This document shows positions 30,601 through 37,836 of a DNA stretch of 64,000 bases, one piece after another. The notes under the pieces were generated by a model. It saw only the letters and a program-made list of their open reading frames with translations. It was not told the DNA's origin and ran no database searches. The stretch is from NCBI RefSeq assembly GCF_014698935.1, contig NZ_JACVMN010000003.1, forward strand, positions 240,490 to 304,489, read 5' to 3'. This DNA comes from Flagellimonas sp. S3867 (GTDB lineage: Bacteria > Bacteroidota > Bacteroidia > Flavobacteriales > Flavobacteriaceae). A program made the position numbers and the translations under genes. Numbering within the stretch: the stretch's first letter is position 1; each line of letters opens with the position of its first letter.

Positions 30601-31727
30601 ACTCACAATATATGCGTAATGTCAACAGGCAGTTGAACATTACCGCTACCGCCCAACCAACACAGGATTTGACCATAGATTTAACCGCGGATAGACAATT
30701 CTCTAGCAGTCTACAAGAAAATTTCAGTCCGGAAGAGTGGATAAATGGAAACAATGGACTAATTAATGAATTAGGAAATTTCAGTATTTCCACAGTGATG
30801 ATCGGAACCATTTTCAATAAGAGCGACGAATTTGACTCCAAAACCTTTGAGCAATTCAAGGAGAACAGAATCACCATTGCAAACAGATTGGTTTCAGATA
30901 GGGGACAGAACCCTGGCACTCTGGACCCAGATGGATTCCCTGAACGTTATGGAAAGACCCAGCAAGAGGTGTTGTTACCTGCGTTTTTTGCTGCGTATAC
31001 TGGTCAAGATGTGAATCGGGTGAATCTGGATGCGATGAGGGAAATTCCTATCCCCAATTGGAATATCAAGTATACGGGTTTAATGAAGAACAGATGGTTT
31101 AAAAAGAAATTTAAGCGTTTTTCTTTGAGTCATGGATATCGGGCAGCGTATAGTATTAACTCATTTCAGACCAATTTAGAACGTCAAAATTCTACTATAG
31201 ATTCAGAAACGGGAGACTTTCTACCGGAAAACGTTATAAATAATGTGGTGTTGACAGATCAGTTCAGTCCTTTGGTACGTATGGATTTTGAAATGAAAAA
31301 TTCCTTTAGCTTTTTGGCCGAGGTACGTACAGATAGAACGTTGTCATTGAGTTTTGATAATAACCTTTTGACAGAAATCAACGGTAAAGAATACACTTTG
31401 GGCCTAGGGTATCGATTTAAAGATGTAAAATTCGTGACCAATATTGGAGGAGAAAAAACCAGACTTAAAGGAGATTTGAACCTAAAAGCCGATTTATCCC
31501 TTCGGGATAATATTACTATAATCCGAAATCTGGATATTGACAATAACCAGATAACTTCCGGTCAAAAATTAATGTCCGTGAAATTCACGGCAGACTATGC
31601 TTTGAGCAAAAACTTGAATGCCTTGTTCTTTTATGATCACTCATTCTCGCAATTTGCCGTGTCCACAGCTTTCCCACAGACTACCATTAATACAGGTTTT
31701 ACCCTCAGGTACAACTTTGGAAATTAA
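24618..31727 (+). CDS. sprA: Gliding motility / type IX secretion translocon protein SprA
   Basis: A protein of 2369 residues. The start is a TTG five bases after the ruvA stop; it opens a credible signal peptide (RHFFFVVGLLTTITSMGQ). SprA is the very large outer-membrane beta barrel of the type IX secretion system through which CTD-bearing proteins leave the periplasm. Family-typical segments include SVAMDLGVLWQKNDNPALSP, TYIDDFEGAQ near residue 855 and the C-terminal strand TTINTGFTLRYNFGN. Cargo candidates nearby are few; the Calx-beta protein at the right edge may be one, but its C terminus is outside the window. Confidence 0.96.
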   Translation: MKRGAKPILRSLRFRHFFFVVGLLTTITSMGQETDVQVQDSVQTGVALGRLILENPNSIIAKYTYDPKLDRYIYTESVGDFNISYPTILTPEQYYDLVQKEQMKTYFKQKIDAFVGKKQGSEEARKNLLPNFYVNNNFFESIFGGNTIEVIPQGSVAMDLGVLWQKNDNPALSPRNRTNLSFDFDQRISLSLLGKVGERLQVTANYDTEATFDFQNLVKLDYTPDDDDILRKIEIGNVNMPLNSSLISGAQSLFGVKTQLQFGRTTVTAVFSEQRSQNNTVVAQGGGTLNEFSLTALDYDEDKHFFLAQYFRGNYDQALENYPFIRSQVQITRLEVWVTNRNQQTLNVRNVVAIQDLGEALENETRIGINGGAPAGFFNPAAIATGYPQNGANDFDPNEIGTGALTTSIRDIATVEQGFNVPGYQVNQGFDYAILENARKLEIGRDYQFDSQLGYISLNQRLSNDEVLGVAFQYTIDGQVFQVGEFANGGIDATTVSGGVNPIIENNTLILKLLKSNITNVEDPIWDLMMKNIYSTGAFQLSQEDFKLNILYSDPTPRNYITPVDPNAGWPVGLEERILLDVFNLDRLNVYNDVQPGGDGFFDYVPGITVDTQSGRIIFTKVEPFGEYLFGELGGGTYDVENDQGYNVNQQRYVFRNMYAKTKAASLQDAEKNRFQIKGRYKSEGNNGIPIGAFNVPRGSVRVTAGGRQLQEGIDYTVNYQAGTVQILDPSLQASNTPINISVENNAVFGQQTRRFTGINVEHKFNENFVLGGTLLNLNERPLTQKSNFGVEPVNNTIFGLNGNFSTEIPFLTRLANKLPNIDTDVPSNLSIRGEVAVLKPNSPKNADFQGETTTYIDDFEGAQALIDIRSSLGWSLASPPVEFLQDRTDIDVGYERAKMAWYTIDPIFYTNQRPTGLSDNDVSLNTTRRVFINEIFTETDIAQGQTQVQGTLDLAYYPNQKGPYNANPDFVGETPVEKWAGITRPLSSTNFEQSNVEFVQFWVLDPYIDGETTDGNVGELVFNLGNISEDILRDGRKQYENGLPATTNNEVPRQTIWGQVPSTQSLVYAFDADENNRALQDVGLDGLDDANEQTIYNGPSEDPALDNYQYYLNREGSILERYIDFNNPQGNSPVAVTNTNRGSTTLPDVEDIDRDLTMNTVNSYFEYRIQIRPNTTIDDQYVTDIREGLTPTLPNGGQLNRRWIQYKIPLSDFTQAVGGITDFRSVSFMRMYLTGFSNDVVLRFATLDLVRGDWRTYTNSLQPDIDNDPSDDGTVTDVNTVNIEENFGRQPIPYVLPPGVIREQLNNNNTIIRQNEQSLSFVVENLEPQDARGVFKNVNMDVRQYERIKMFMHAEKILNGDYSDDDTPLVGFLRIGTDFSENFYQIELPLQFTSFNVTSADEIWPDVNQIDIDLSDLNKVKSRGIAEQSLNQINYYEIVDGVAVPVNEFDPRTLGRLRIGIRGNPSLGSLRGMMVGVKNIDNLPARGEVWFNELRLAGLDNNGGWAAIAALDANMADFANVTATGSRSTSGFGSIDQMPNERSREDAIAYDVVTNVNVGQLLPKKWGIQIPFNYGISESLITPEFDPVYDDLKLDDRIAAAATAEDAETIKKQAEDYTKRTSINLIGVRKNRGEEAKENFFDVENFTFNYSYNETNHRDFEVADLRDQNVNTGFVYNHNFKPATVSPFVKNDSLLMGKYWQWLKELNFNLLPTSLSVNANLNRSFNQQRFRDVLEPGVDALELPLLQQRNYLFNWQYALNYNLTKSLRLNLTGSNNNIVRNYFNLDGDSNSGINQELDLWDGFFDVGEPNRHSQQMQLNYELPFDKIPFLNFINSQYTYTSNFDWQRGGDALNEVAGEDINTVQNASTHNLTANLTMQRFYDFLGLKKRDGKVTANQVAVRRDKAGNPASGAEDQKSPKKTSKAFNTLVDIVTMVKRVNVNYSENRGIVLPGYTQSIGFIGTTRPTFGFVFGSQADVRFQAARNGWLTTFPEFNSQYMRNVNRQLNITATAQPTQDLTIDLTADRQFSSSLQENFSPEEWINGNNGLINELGNFSISTVMIGTIFNKSDEFDSKTFEQFKENRITIANRLVSDRGQNPGTLDPDGFPERYGKTQQEVLLPAFFAAYTGQDVNRVNLDAMREIPIPNWNIKYTGLMKNRWFKKKFKRFSLSHGYRAAYSINSFQTNLERQNSTIDSETGDFLPENVINNVVLTDQFSPLVRMDFEMKNSFSFLAEVRTDRTLSLSFDNNLLTEINGKEYTLGLGYRFKDVKFVTNIGGEKTRLKGDLNLKADLSLRDNITIIRNLDIDNNQITSGQKLMSVKFTADYALSKNLNALFFYDHSFSQFAVSTAFPQTTINTGFTLRYNFGN

Positions 31728-31785
31728 TCTTACCACTTAGGTTTGCTTCCTTCGTATTGTCAATAATTTTTGTTGTAGAATTTAC

Positions 31786-31816
31786 TTGAAAAGCTATGCT
31801 TTATCTGTTACATTTG
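31786..31816 (+). promoter_or_regulatory. Promoter of gcvH
   Basis: TTG (31786-31788), 20 bases, then TACATTTG (31809-31816): a near-ideal flavobacterial promoter. The predicted leader to the ATG at 31843 is about 20 bases. The same TTG could be misread as an upstream start codon, which this promoter argues against. Confidence 0.65.
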
Positions 31817-31842
31817 TCAGCGTACTCAAACAAAATGGAACA

Positions 31843-32223
31843 ATGAATTTACCAGCAGAATTAAAATACACCAAAGATCACGAGTGGGTAAAAATCGATG
31901 GCGATGTTGCCACAGTTGGGATCACAGATTTTGCCCAGGGCGAATTGGGCGATATTGTTTATGTAGAAGTTGAAACTGTAGATGAGACCTTAGATAAAGA
32001 AGAGGTCTTCGGTACCGTTGAAGCCGTAAAAACAGTTTCAGACTTGTTTTTGCCCTTGAGCGGAGAGATTATCGAATTTAACGAGATTCTTGAAGACGAG
32101 CCTGAAAAAGTGAACACTGATCCTTATGGAGAAGGTTGGATGATCAAAATTAAAATGAGTGACCTTTCGGAAACTGAAGGATTAATGAGCGACGAGGACT
32201 ATAAGGCATTGATTGGTGCTTAA
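31843..32223 (+). CDS. gcvH: Glycine cleavage system H protein
   Basis: A protein of 126 residues beginning MNLPAELKYTKDHEW, the conserved start of the family. The lipoylated lysine is Lys63 in GTVEAVKTVSD. The H protein shuttles the aminomethyl group between the P, T and L proteins of the glycine cleavage complex in the cytoplasm. None of the other three genes is in the window. The longer frame from 31786 contains the promoter described above and is not used. Confidence 0.96.
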   Translation: MNLPAELKYTKDHEWVKIDGDVATVGITDFAQGELGDIVYVEVETVDETLDKEEVFGTVEAVKTVSDLFLPLSGEIIEFNEILEDEPEKVNTDPYGEGWMIKIKMSDLSETEGLMSDEDYKALIGA

Positions 32224-32623
32224 AACTCACATTTTCACCTTTTTATTCATAAGCTGGATATTGTTTATTACAATGCTCAGCTTATTTTCTTTTTCTGGCC
32301 TAGATTTGGATACCGGTGAATTGAACATCCCCTATGCCGATAAGATTACCCATTTTACCTTTTATTTGATTTTTGCTATTTTGGGATGCCTTTTTCTTCG
32401 CGAACGTACGCGAGGTGCTTTGAAATTGGAAAAAGCTGCAATTTTAATGGGTTTTATAGCTGTGTTTTATGGTATGCTTATTGAGGTATTACAATTTACA
32501 CTGACCACAAATCGAATGGCAGAATTCGGCGATGTTCTTGCCAATACCTTCGGAGCAATTGTAGGAGTTGGCTTAATTAAATGGTATTTTTCTAAAGAAA
32601 GGCCGTTAAAATGGGAATTTTAA
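32216..32623 (+). CDS. VanZ-like membrane protein
   Basis: A protein of 135 residues from a GTG at 32216 that overlaps gcvH by eight bases; a TTG at 32213 is equally possible. Four membrane helices are predicted. The VanZ family pattern is clear: PYADKITHFTFYLIFAILG, then GMLIEVLQFTL and EFGDVLANTFGAIVG. VanZ-like proteins are widespread and mostly of unknown function; the founding member gives teicoplanin resistance. There are no other resistance genes here, so no such role should be assumed. Confidence 0.85.
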   Translation: MLKTHIFTFLFISWILFITMLSLFSFSGLDLDTGELNIPYADKITHFTFYLIFAILGCLFLRERTRGALKLEKAAILMGFIAVFYGMLIEVLQFTLTTNRMAEFGDVLANTFGAIVGVGLIKWYFSKERPLKWEF

Positions 32624-32675
32624 TTGTTTATTTAACCAATTAAATATTAAATTAGCAAATACTAAAATCAAAACA

Positions 32676-33380
32676 ATGGAACTAAAAAAGAATCCAAAAG
32701 CAGATGTAGGAAAAAACAGTTCGCTCTATTTTGTCATAGGGTTGGCAGCTGTTTTGGGGTTGGTTTATGGAGCCATGGAATGGAAGAAATACGATAAAAG
32801 CAATGATTACGATATCTCAATGAATGTTGAGGATCAGTTGGACGAAGAGGTACCAATGACGGAGCAAATCAAAACACCGCCACCGCCACCGCCACCAGCT
32901 GCCCCCGAAGTAATTGAGGTTGTTGAGGATGAGGAAGAGGTTGAAGAAACCGTTATCGAGTCTACCGAAACTAGCCAAGAGGAAGAAGTAATGGAAGTTG
33001 AAGAGGTAGAGGTTGAGGAAGTTGAAGAAGATATTTCGGTTCCATTTGCTGTGATTGAAGATGTACCTGTTTTCCCTGGATGCGAAAGGTCCAATAATAA
33101 GAAGGCCTGTTTCCAGGAAATGATGCAGAAGCATATCCGTAAAAACTTCCGTTACCCTGAAATTGCCCAAGAAATGGGTGTTCAAGGAAGAGTAAACGTA
33201 ATTTTCGTTATTCAGAAAGATGGAAGCATCGGTAATATTAGAATGCGTGGACCGGACAAGAATTTGGAAAAAGAAGCTCTTCGTATCATTCAGAAGTTAC
33301 CGAAAATGACTCCTGGTAAGCAAAGAGGTAGAGCTGTAAAAGTTCCTTTTAGTATTCCAATTACTTTTAAGCTACAATAA
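32676..33380 (+). CDS. TonB-like energy transducer
   Basis: A protein of 234 residues. One N-terminal membrane helix (about 16-32) is followed by a periplasmic spacer with TPPPPPPPAAPE and a long run of Glu and Val, then the TonB C-terminal domain (FRYPEIAQEMGVQGRVNVIF to the end). Two Cys (in FPGCERSNNKKACF) precede that domain, a pattern common in Bacteroidota TonB proteins. It would couple the inner-membrane ExbBD motor to outer-membrane receptors. No exbBD or receptor gene is adjacent. A strong terminator follows. Confidence 0.92.
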   Translation: MELKKNPKADVGKNSSLYFVIGLAAVLGLVYGAMEWKKYDKSNDYDISMNVEDQLDEEVPMTEQIKTPPPPPPPAAPEVIEVVEDEEEVEETVIESTETSQEEEVMEVEEVEVEEVEEDISVPFAVIEDVPVFPGCERSNNKKACFQEMMQKHIRKNFRYPEIAQEMGVQGRVNVIFVIQKDGSIGNIRMRGPDKNLEKEALRIIQKLPKMTPGKQRGRAVKVPFSIPITFKLQ

Positions 33381-33416
33381 AAGATTTTATGTTCCTGTCG
33401 AGGCGGGAATAGGAAA

Positions 33417-33447
33417 AGCCCTAGTTGAAAAACTAGGGCTTTTTTTG
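33417..33447 (+). terminator. Intrinsic terminator after the TonB-like gene
   Basis: A perfect ten-base stem, AGCCCTAGTT (33417-33426) with AACTAGGGCT (33431-33440), a GAAA loop and eight T. Just before it (33392-33409) lies a weaker palindrome that pairs with two G-U wobbles. Confidence 0.92.
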
Positions 33448-33463
33448 TTTGAATATATATGGA

Positions 33464-33835
33464 TTAAGCGTGATAATAACGCTCGTTAATGATTTTTCCG
33501 TCTTTCCATTGGGTGCGAACAACCTGCTCAAACTTATGTTGTGTTCCGTCGTTGGTATCAAACTCCATTACTGCTTCATAAAATGTAGTATCACCTTTTA
33601 CAGCAGGACCACTAGTAACTTTATAGCCATGGAAGGCGGTTACCGTGTCCAATAATTTTTGTTCTTCAGCAAGGCAAAAAGCTTTACCAACTTTTGCTGC
33701 ATTGTTTCCTTCGAAAAGTTGCACATCATCAGCTAAGTAATTTTCCATGGCTTCAATGAATTTTCCTTCAGCCAATAGGTTCGTTACTTGGTTTGCATTT
33801 GCCAGCAATTCTTGCTCCTGTATTGTAGTTTCCAT
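33464..33835 (-). CDS. SnoaL-like (NTF2 fold) protein
   Basis: A protein of 123 residues without signal peptide. It has the NTF2-like layout: an N-terminal helix region (QELLANANQVTNLLAEGKF), the AMENYLADDVQLFEG strand region, and a C-terminal sheet ending FEQVVRTQWKDGKIINERYY. Such small folds act as isomerases, hydrolases or polyketide-related enzymes, or just as ligand-binding units, so no function is assigned. It lies in the same direction as the DoxX-like gene but has its own likely promoter. Confidence 0.78.
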   Translation of the reverse strand: METTIQEQELLANANQVTNLLAEGKFIEAMENYLADDVQLFEGNNAAKVGKAFCLAEEQKLLDTVTAFHGYKVTSGPAVKGDTTFYEAVMEFDTNDGTQHKFEQVVRTQWKDGKIINERYYHA

Positions 33836-33869
33836 ACTTAAAATGTTTAGGTTAATAACTTATTTTGAG

Positions 33870-33889
33870 CAAAAATAGCTGTCAGACAG
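33870..33889 (-). promoter_or_regulatory. Promoter box and small palindrome of the SnoaL-like gene
   Basis: On the minus strand TATTTTTG (33877-33870) is an exact -7 box, 34 bases upstream of the ATG. A perfect 11-base palindrome, CTGTC-A-GACAG (33879-33889), sits immediately upstream of it, where a repressor would block RNA polymerase. No clear -33 TTG is present. Confidence 0.42.
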
Positions 33890-33934
33890 ACCTTTTTGTT
33901 AGTCGATTTTTCCCGAAAACTGTTATTGATTTCC

Positions 33935-34333
33935 CTAAGTATTGGGAGTTGCTGTTTTTGATGGGAGATAAGAAGTGAAATACAACAAACTTGCAACCAC
34001 AAACACAAGAAATATAGCATCATCATATACGGTTCCATGAATTAACCTTGTAATTAAAGCACCGACCATAACGGGAGCTAGAATCAATCCGCCCCAATGC
34101 CGTACTTTGGGAATTAAAAGGAGCAGACCCCCGCCGACCTCAAGGATTCCAACCAATACGCGAAACCAAACAGCATAGCCCCAGTCGTTGAAAGCATTGG
34201 TCCAAAAACCATCAGGGTCGAGCTTTCGGGCGCCATTGAGAATCATTGAATGGGCAAACCAAGCTGTCATTATCCAAATAAGGACAGGTTGTAGTTTTGT
34301 GAGCTTTGCTCTTACAAGTGATAGATATTTCAT
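33935..34333 (-). CDS. DoxX-like membrane protein
   Basis: A protein of 132 residues with four predicted helices (about 16-34, 52-76, 82-98 and 105-124). The sequence GILEVGGGLLLLIPKVRHWGG is typical of DoxX family proteins, as is NGARKLDPDGFW near the first loop. DoxX-like proteins are small inner-membrane proteins; some act in quinone-linked or oxidative-stress chemistry. A dyad, TCAAT-TTA-ATTGA (34340-34352), lies just upstream of the start. The function here is unknown. Confidence 0.8.
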   Translation of the reverse strand: MKYLSLVRAKLTKLQPVLIWIMTAWFAHSMILNGARKLDPDGFWTNAFNDWGYAVWFRVLVGILEVGGGLLLLIPKVRHWGGLILAPVMVGALITRLIHGTVYDDAIFLVFVVASLLYFTSYLPSKTATPNT

Positions 34334-34383
34334 TTTAAATCAATTTAATTGACCTAAAATTAAATGTCATCGGAAAGTCAAGC

Positions 34384-35223
34384 TTAGAAATGTGATGACT
34401 TACCCAATTTTTGTGATGGAAGTTTGGATTCGGCTATAAACTTTTTGAAAACTTGGGAATAACTCTTGCTAACTTTTGAATTTTCCCCGTTTTCGAAGCG
34501 AATCAAATATCCACCATTAGGATCAATAGTGTACGATGTAAGCTTTTTGGTATTGATTATGGTTCTTCGATGCACCCTTAGAAAGTTGGTGGGGTTCAGT
34601 TCACTTTCTAGGTCACCAATTTTCTTTCGTATCAAAACTTTGGTTCCATCGCTGGAATGCACAGATACGTAGTTCCCTTCTGACTCAAAAAAAACAATGT
34701 TGTCAATTTCAACAAAAAAATGATCATTCCGAATACGGTACGGAATTCTATCCGAATAAGAAATGGGTTTACTGGTAATGTTGACCACTCCCAAAAAGAA
34801 TAAGATAGCCGCGATTGCCGCATAAACTATAGATGTAAAAATGGAGGAATGTAGTAGCATGAATCTATAGCTCATCCAGAGATCGTAACCTTGGCCCCTT
34901 GCATACCACTCGATTATTGATAGGATAAAAAAATAGATAAGGACAAAAATTAGTCCTGTAAGGCCAACCGATAAGGCCCGTAGCGTCTTATTATCTTTTT
35001 TTAAGTTCCAACTCCAAGGGAACAAAAAAGCAACCAGGGAGAAAGAAAGATATTCGAAAAGTAGCGGAGCAAACAATAGTGTTGGGGGGTTGTCATATTG
35101 TCCGTAAATGATTTTATTTCTTAAAAAAACCGATAGGGCTGTGCCAAAGCCTCCTAAAATAATCCAAACAAAGGCTTTAAAGGATTTATTGTTGTTGTAG
35201 ACTTTTACCAGTTTTTTTCTCAA
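34384..35223 (-). CDS. Membrane-bound LytTR-type transcription regulator
   Basis: A protein of 279 residues. Four helices occupy about residues 15-145, followed by a LytTR DNA-binding domain at about 165-270 (FVEIDNIVFFESEGNYVSV, FLRVHRRTIINTKKL, ENSKVSKSYSQVFKKF). There is no receiver domain, so it is not a normal response regulator; a signal may be sensed in the membrane part. LytTR proteins bind direct repeats near promoters. It lies 23 bases from the metallo-hydrolase gene upstream in the same direction, so both may be one transcript. The DoxX- and SnoaL-like genes downstream are plausible targets. Confidence 0.86.
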   Translation of the reverse strand: MRKKLVKVYNNNKSFKAFVWIILGGFGTALSVFLRNKIIYGQYDNPPTLLFAPLLFEYLSFSLVAFLFPWSWNLKKDNKTLRALSVGLTGLIFVLIYFFILSIIEWYARGQGYDLWMSYRFMLLHSSIFTSIVYAAIAAILFFLGVVNITSKPISYSDRIPYRIRNDHFFVEIDNIVFFESEGNYVSVHSSDGTKVLIRKKIGDLESELNPTNFLRVHRRTIINTKKLTSYTIDPNGGYLIRFENGENSKVSKSYSQVFKKFIAESKLPSQKLGKSSHF

Positions 35224-35246
35224 TAGGTTTTTATGCTATAATGTGA

Positions 35247-36128
35247 TTAATTGGTTAAGCTCTTGTACACCGTCTCTCGCATCTTTTCAGGATTTATATA
35301 CCCATTGCCATGCGTAGCATCATATTTAGACAAGAGGGATTTATTGTTTTTAACTTGATCTAGAGTTTTTTCCGCATCAATTTCCTTTTGAACAATAGTT
35401 TGTATGTCTTCCAGCATCTTTGTGTAGGTTCCTAATTCTTTTTGGTTGGAGGGCCTCCCATGACCGGGTATAATTTTGGTATTCTCATCGATGACCATCA
35501 GTGCTTTTTTATGGGCTGCGATGTAACCTTGCACGCTGCCACCATTATTTAGGTCAATGTAGGGGTATCGTCCAGAAAAATAAGTGTCGCCCATATGCAA
35601 CACATTTTCATTTACAAAATAGATCATGGTGTCCCCATCGGTATGCGCATTATGAACATGAAAGGCCATTATGGTTTCATCACCATCATAAAAGGTCATT
35701 CCTTCAGAATACGTAATTTCTGGCAAGCTTTTTTCATAGTCCCCCTGGCTCATTTTATTAGCTACGACCTTTTTTTGTCCATTTACTTCAAGTTTTTTCC
35801 GAACGTTGTCATGGGCAACTAAAGTAGTATTCTCTGTATTGAAATTAATATTACCGCCGGTATGGTCGCCATGCATATGCGTATTTACCAAATATGAAAT
35901 GGGTTTATCGGTCAAAGTGGAAATGGCAGCTTTTATTTTATTGCTTAATGGCGCAAATTGATCATCCACCATGAACACTTGATCATTACCTACATAAATT
36001 CCAATATTACCACCTCTTCCCGTTAACATAAAGGTCTTTTGGCTCAAGGTGTCAATTGAAATAGAAACATCTTGGCTGTAAATTGAAAGTGCTAAAAGGA
36101 ATACCATGGAAAATAAGGAAGCGCGCAT
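35247..36128 (-). CDS. Exported metallo-beta-lactamase-fold hydrolase
   Basis: A protein of 293 residues with a signal peptide (MRASLFSMVFLLALSIYSQ). The full zinc site is present: H84-x-H86-x-D88-H89 (HMHGDH), H162 (NAHTDGD), D181 and H223 (PGHG). This is the pattern of periplasmic QuiP/SoxH-like or glyoxalase II-like MBL proteins with a bridging Asp, and not enough to call it an antibiotic lactamase. It acts outside the inner membrane. Substrate unknown. It is divergent from cyoE and shares the 76-base gap with it. Confidence 0.85.
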   Translation of the reverse strand: MRASLFSMVFLLALSIYSQDVSISIDTLSQKTFMLTGRGGNIGIYVGNDQVFMVDDQFAPLSNKIKAAISTLTDKPISYLVNTHMHGDHTGGNINFNTENTTLVAHDNVRKKLEVNGQKKVVANKMSQGDYEKSLPEITYSEGMTFYDGDETIMAFHVHNAHTDGDTMIYFVNENVLHMGDTYFSGRYPYIDLNNGGSVQGYIAAHKKALMVIDENTKIIPGHGRPSNQKELGTYTKMLEDIQTIVQKEIDAEKTLDQVKNNKSLLSKYDATHGNGYINPEKMRETVYKSLTN

Positions 36129-36176
36129 AGCTGTAGTTTTAGGTTTGAATTTGATTAATTGGACGTAAGGTCATTT

Positions 36177-36184
36177 CAAAAATA
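36177..36184 (-). promoter_or_regulatory. -7 box of the metallo-hydrolase gene
   Basis: Minus-strand TATTTTTG fits TAnnTTTG; the nearest TTG upstream is only 13 bases away, so the -33 part is weak. The predicted leader is about 42 bases. Confidence 0.38.
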
Positions 36185-36204
36185 ACATAAAGACAGACAA
36201 TAGG

Positions 36205-36235
36205 TTGGAAATGAGATATGGCGACGTTATCTTTG
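36205..36235 (+). promoter_or_regulatory. Promoter of the cyoE operon
   Basis: TTG (36205-36207), 20 bases, then TATCTTTG (36228-36235): both boxes exact with ideal spacing. Transcription would start near 36242 and the ATG at 36256 follows after about 14 bases. It excludes the TTG at 36205 as a start codon. Confidence 0.68.
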
Positions 36236-36255
36236 CCAGCCAATTGAATTTGTGG

Positions 36256-37158
36256 ATGAAACCCACCGTAAGTTCCATAAAAAATACTCCTTTGTCTTTG
36301 ACTTTTGCCGATTTTAAGGAAATCACTAAAGCCAGGCTGGCCGTTAGCGTGGTTTTTTCTTCCATCGCTGGTTATTTTTTGGGAGCGTTCCAGATTGATT
36401 TAATCTCAGTGCTATTACTTGCCTTTGGAGGGTATTGTATGGTTGGAGCCTCCAATGCCTTCAATCAAATTATTGAAAAAGATTTGGACGCGTTGATGCA
36501 GCGCACCAAAAACCGTCCAATCCCCGCAGGAAGAATGTCGGTACAGATGGCTATGTTTATTGCTGTGACATTAACGATTGTTGGTGTGGTTGCTTTGTTT
36601 ATGTTGAGTCCGAAAACGGCCATGTTCGGCGCCATTTCTATTTTTTTGTACACCAGCGTATACACACCGCTAAAGACCAAGACGCCACTTTCGGTTTTTG
36701 TAGGGGCATTCCCGGGGGCCATTCCCTTTATGTTGGGTTGGGTGGCGGCCACAAACGAATTTGGTATTGAGCCGGGAACTTTGTTCATGATTCAGTTTTT
36801 TTGGCAATTTCCCCACTTTTGGGCGTTGGGATGGATGTTGGATGAAGATTATAAGCGTGGCGGATTCAAAATGTTGCCCACAGGAAAGAAAGATGCAGGA
36901 ACAGCACTTCAAATCATTTTATACACCATTTGGATGATTGTTATTTCTGTTATGCCTGCCTTTGGTTTTACTGGAAGATTGCACTTGACCATTCCAGCTG
37001 CGGTGATAGTATTGATTTCCGGATTGGTGATGTTGATATTTGCCTTTAAGCTGTATGAGAAAAGGGACAATGCATCGGCAAGAAAATTAATGTTGGCCAG
37101 TGTCACCTACATTTCACTCATTCAAATAATATACGTAATAGATAAGTTTGTTAGCTAA
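36256..37158 (+). CDS. cyoE: Protoheme IX farnesyltransferase (heme O synthase)
   Basis: A protein of 300 residues from the ATG at 36256. It is a UbiA-type prenyltransferase with about eight helices. The prenyl-diphosphate-binding motif is NAFNQIIEKDLDALMQR, and YTPLKTKTPLSVFVGAFPG is the second family signature. It converts heme B and farnesyl diphosphate to heme O, the precursor of heme A for the aa3 oxidase encoded at 10.5-13.5 kb and here. No heme A synthase (ctaA) is in the window. First gene of the second oxidase operon. Confidence 0.94.
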   Translation: MKPTVSSIKNTPLSLTFADFKEITKARLAVSVVFSSIAGYFLGAFQIDLISVLLLAFGGYCMVGASNAFNQIIEKDLDALMQRTKNRPIPAGRMSVQMAMFIAVTLTIVGVVALFMLSPKTAMFGAISIFLYTSVYTPLKTKTPLSVFVGAFPGAIPFMLGWVAATNEFGIEPGTLFMIQFFWQFPHFWALGWMLDEDYKRGGFKMLPTGKKDAGTALQIILYTIWMIVISVMPAFGFTGRLHLTIPAAVIVLISGLVMLIFAFKLYEKRDNASARKLMLASVTYISLIQIIYVIDKFVS

Positions 37159-37162
37159 ACAT

Positions 37163-37744
37163 ATGGATTTAACAGAAGTAGATATTGAAGTAAAAAACCG
37201 TCGCGCAAAAAAAATGATGCTGTGGTTTGGTATTGTGAGTTTGATTATGGGATTTGCCGGTTGGACCAGTGCTTACATTGTAAGCAGTAAGCGGGAAGAT
37301 TGGATAAGTGATCTCGATTTACCCCAGGCATTTCTAATTAGTACAGGTGTTCTTTTAATAAGTAGTGTCACCTATTTTTTGGCCAAACTTGCCGTGAGTA
37401 GAAATGATCAGTCCAAAGGAACACTGTTTTTGATCATTACCCTGGTTCTGGGGATAACATTTATTATTCTGCAGTTTTTGGGATTCTCACAAATGGTGGA
37501 AAACGGATATTACTTTACAGGTCCCACAAGTAATATTAAAATGTCATATGTGTTTTTGATCGCTGCAGTGCATATTGCCCACTTGGTGGCGGGTCTCATT
37601 TCACTTTTGGTGGTCTTAGTGCAACAATTGCGTGGAAAATATATGCCGGGAAACATGTTAGGATTGGAACTTGGTGCCACATTCTGGCATTTTTTGGATT
37701 TTCTTTGGGTGTATTTAATACTATTTATGTATTTCGTGAAATAA
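37163..37744 (+). CDS. Heme-copper oxidase subunit III family protein (short form)
   Basis: A protein of 193 residues from the ATG at 37163; a TTG at 37148 would overlap cyoE. Five membrane helices are predicted, matching the short five-helix subunit III form. Family segments are RAKKMMLWFGIVSLIMGFAGW at the start, AAVHIAHLVAGLISLL and FWHFLDFLWVYLILFMYF at the end. It follows cyoE by four bases. A second, longer subunit III gene follows directly; the two are tandem paralogues typical for this operon in flavobacteria. Which one packs against CoxA cannot be decided from sequence. Confidence 0.88.
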   Translation: MDLTEVDIEVKNRRAKKMMLWFGIVSLIMGFAGWTSAYIVSSKREDWISDLDLPQAFLISTGVLLISSVTYFLAKLAVSRNDQSKGTLFLIITLVLGITFIILQFLGFSQMVENGYYFTGPTSNIKMSYVFLIAAVHIAHLVAGLISLLVVLVQQLRGKYMPGNMLGLELGATFWHFLDFLWVYLILFMYFVK

Positions 37745-37800
37745 AATTGAATCGATTTAGTTTTCATTCAACTTTATCTTTTCGAATACGTCAAAAGATG

Positions 37801-37808
37801 TAAATTTG
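37801..37808 (+). promoter_or_regulatory. Possible internal promoter before the long subunit III gene
   Basis: TAAATTTG fits the -7 consensus and stands 28 bases before the ATG at 37837, inside a 92-base gap; the upstream element is degenerate (TTC in place of TTG). Confidence 0.35.
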
Positions 37809-37836
37809 TGAAAGTTTTATTAAAACGACCTTTTAT

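Noticed and set aside
32216..32623. VanZ as a glycopeptide-resistance gene
   Set aside because: No van genes nearby; VanZ-like membrane proteins are widespread in bacteria with no resistance role.
35247..36128. Antibiotic-degrading metallo-beta-lactamase
   Set aside because: The HxHxDH site and bridging Asp are shared by many hydrolases of the superfamily; nothing specific for a class B lactamase is visible and there is no resistance context.
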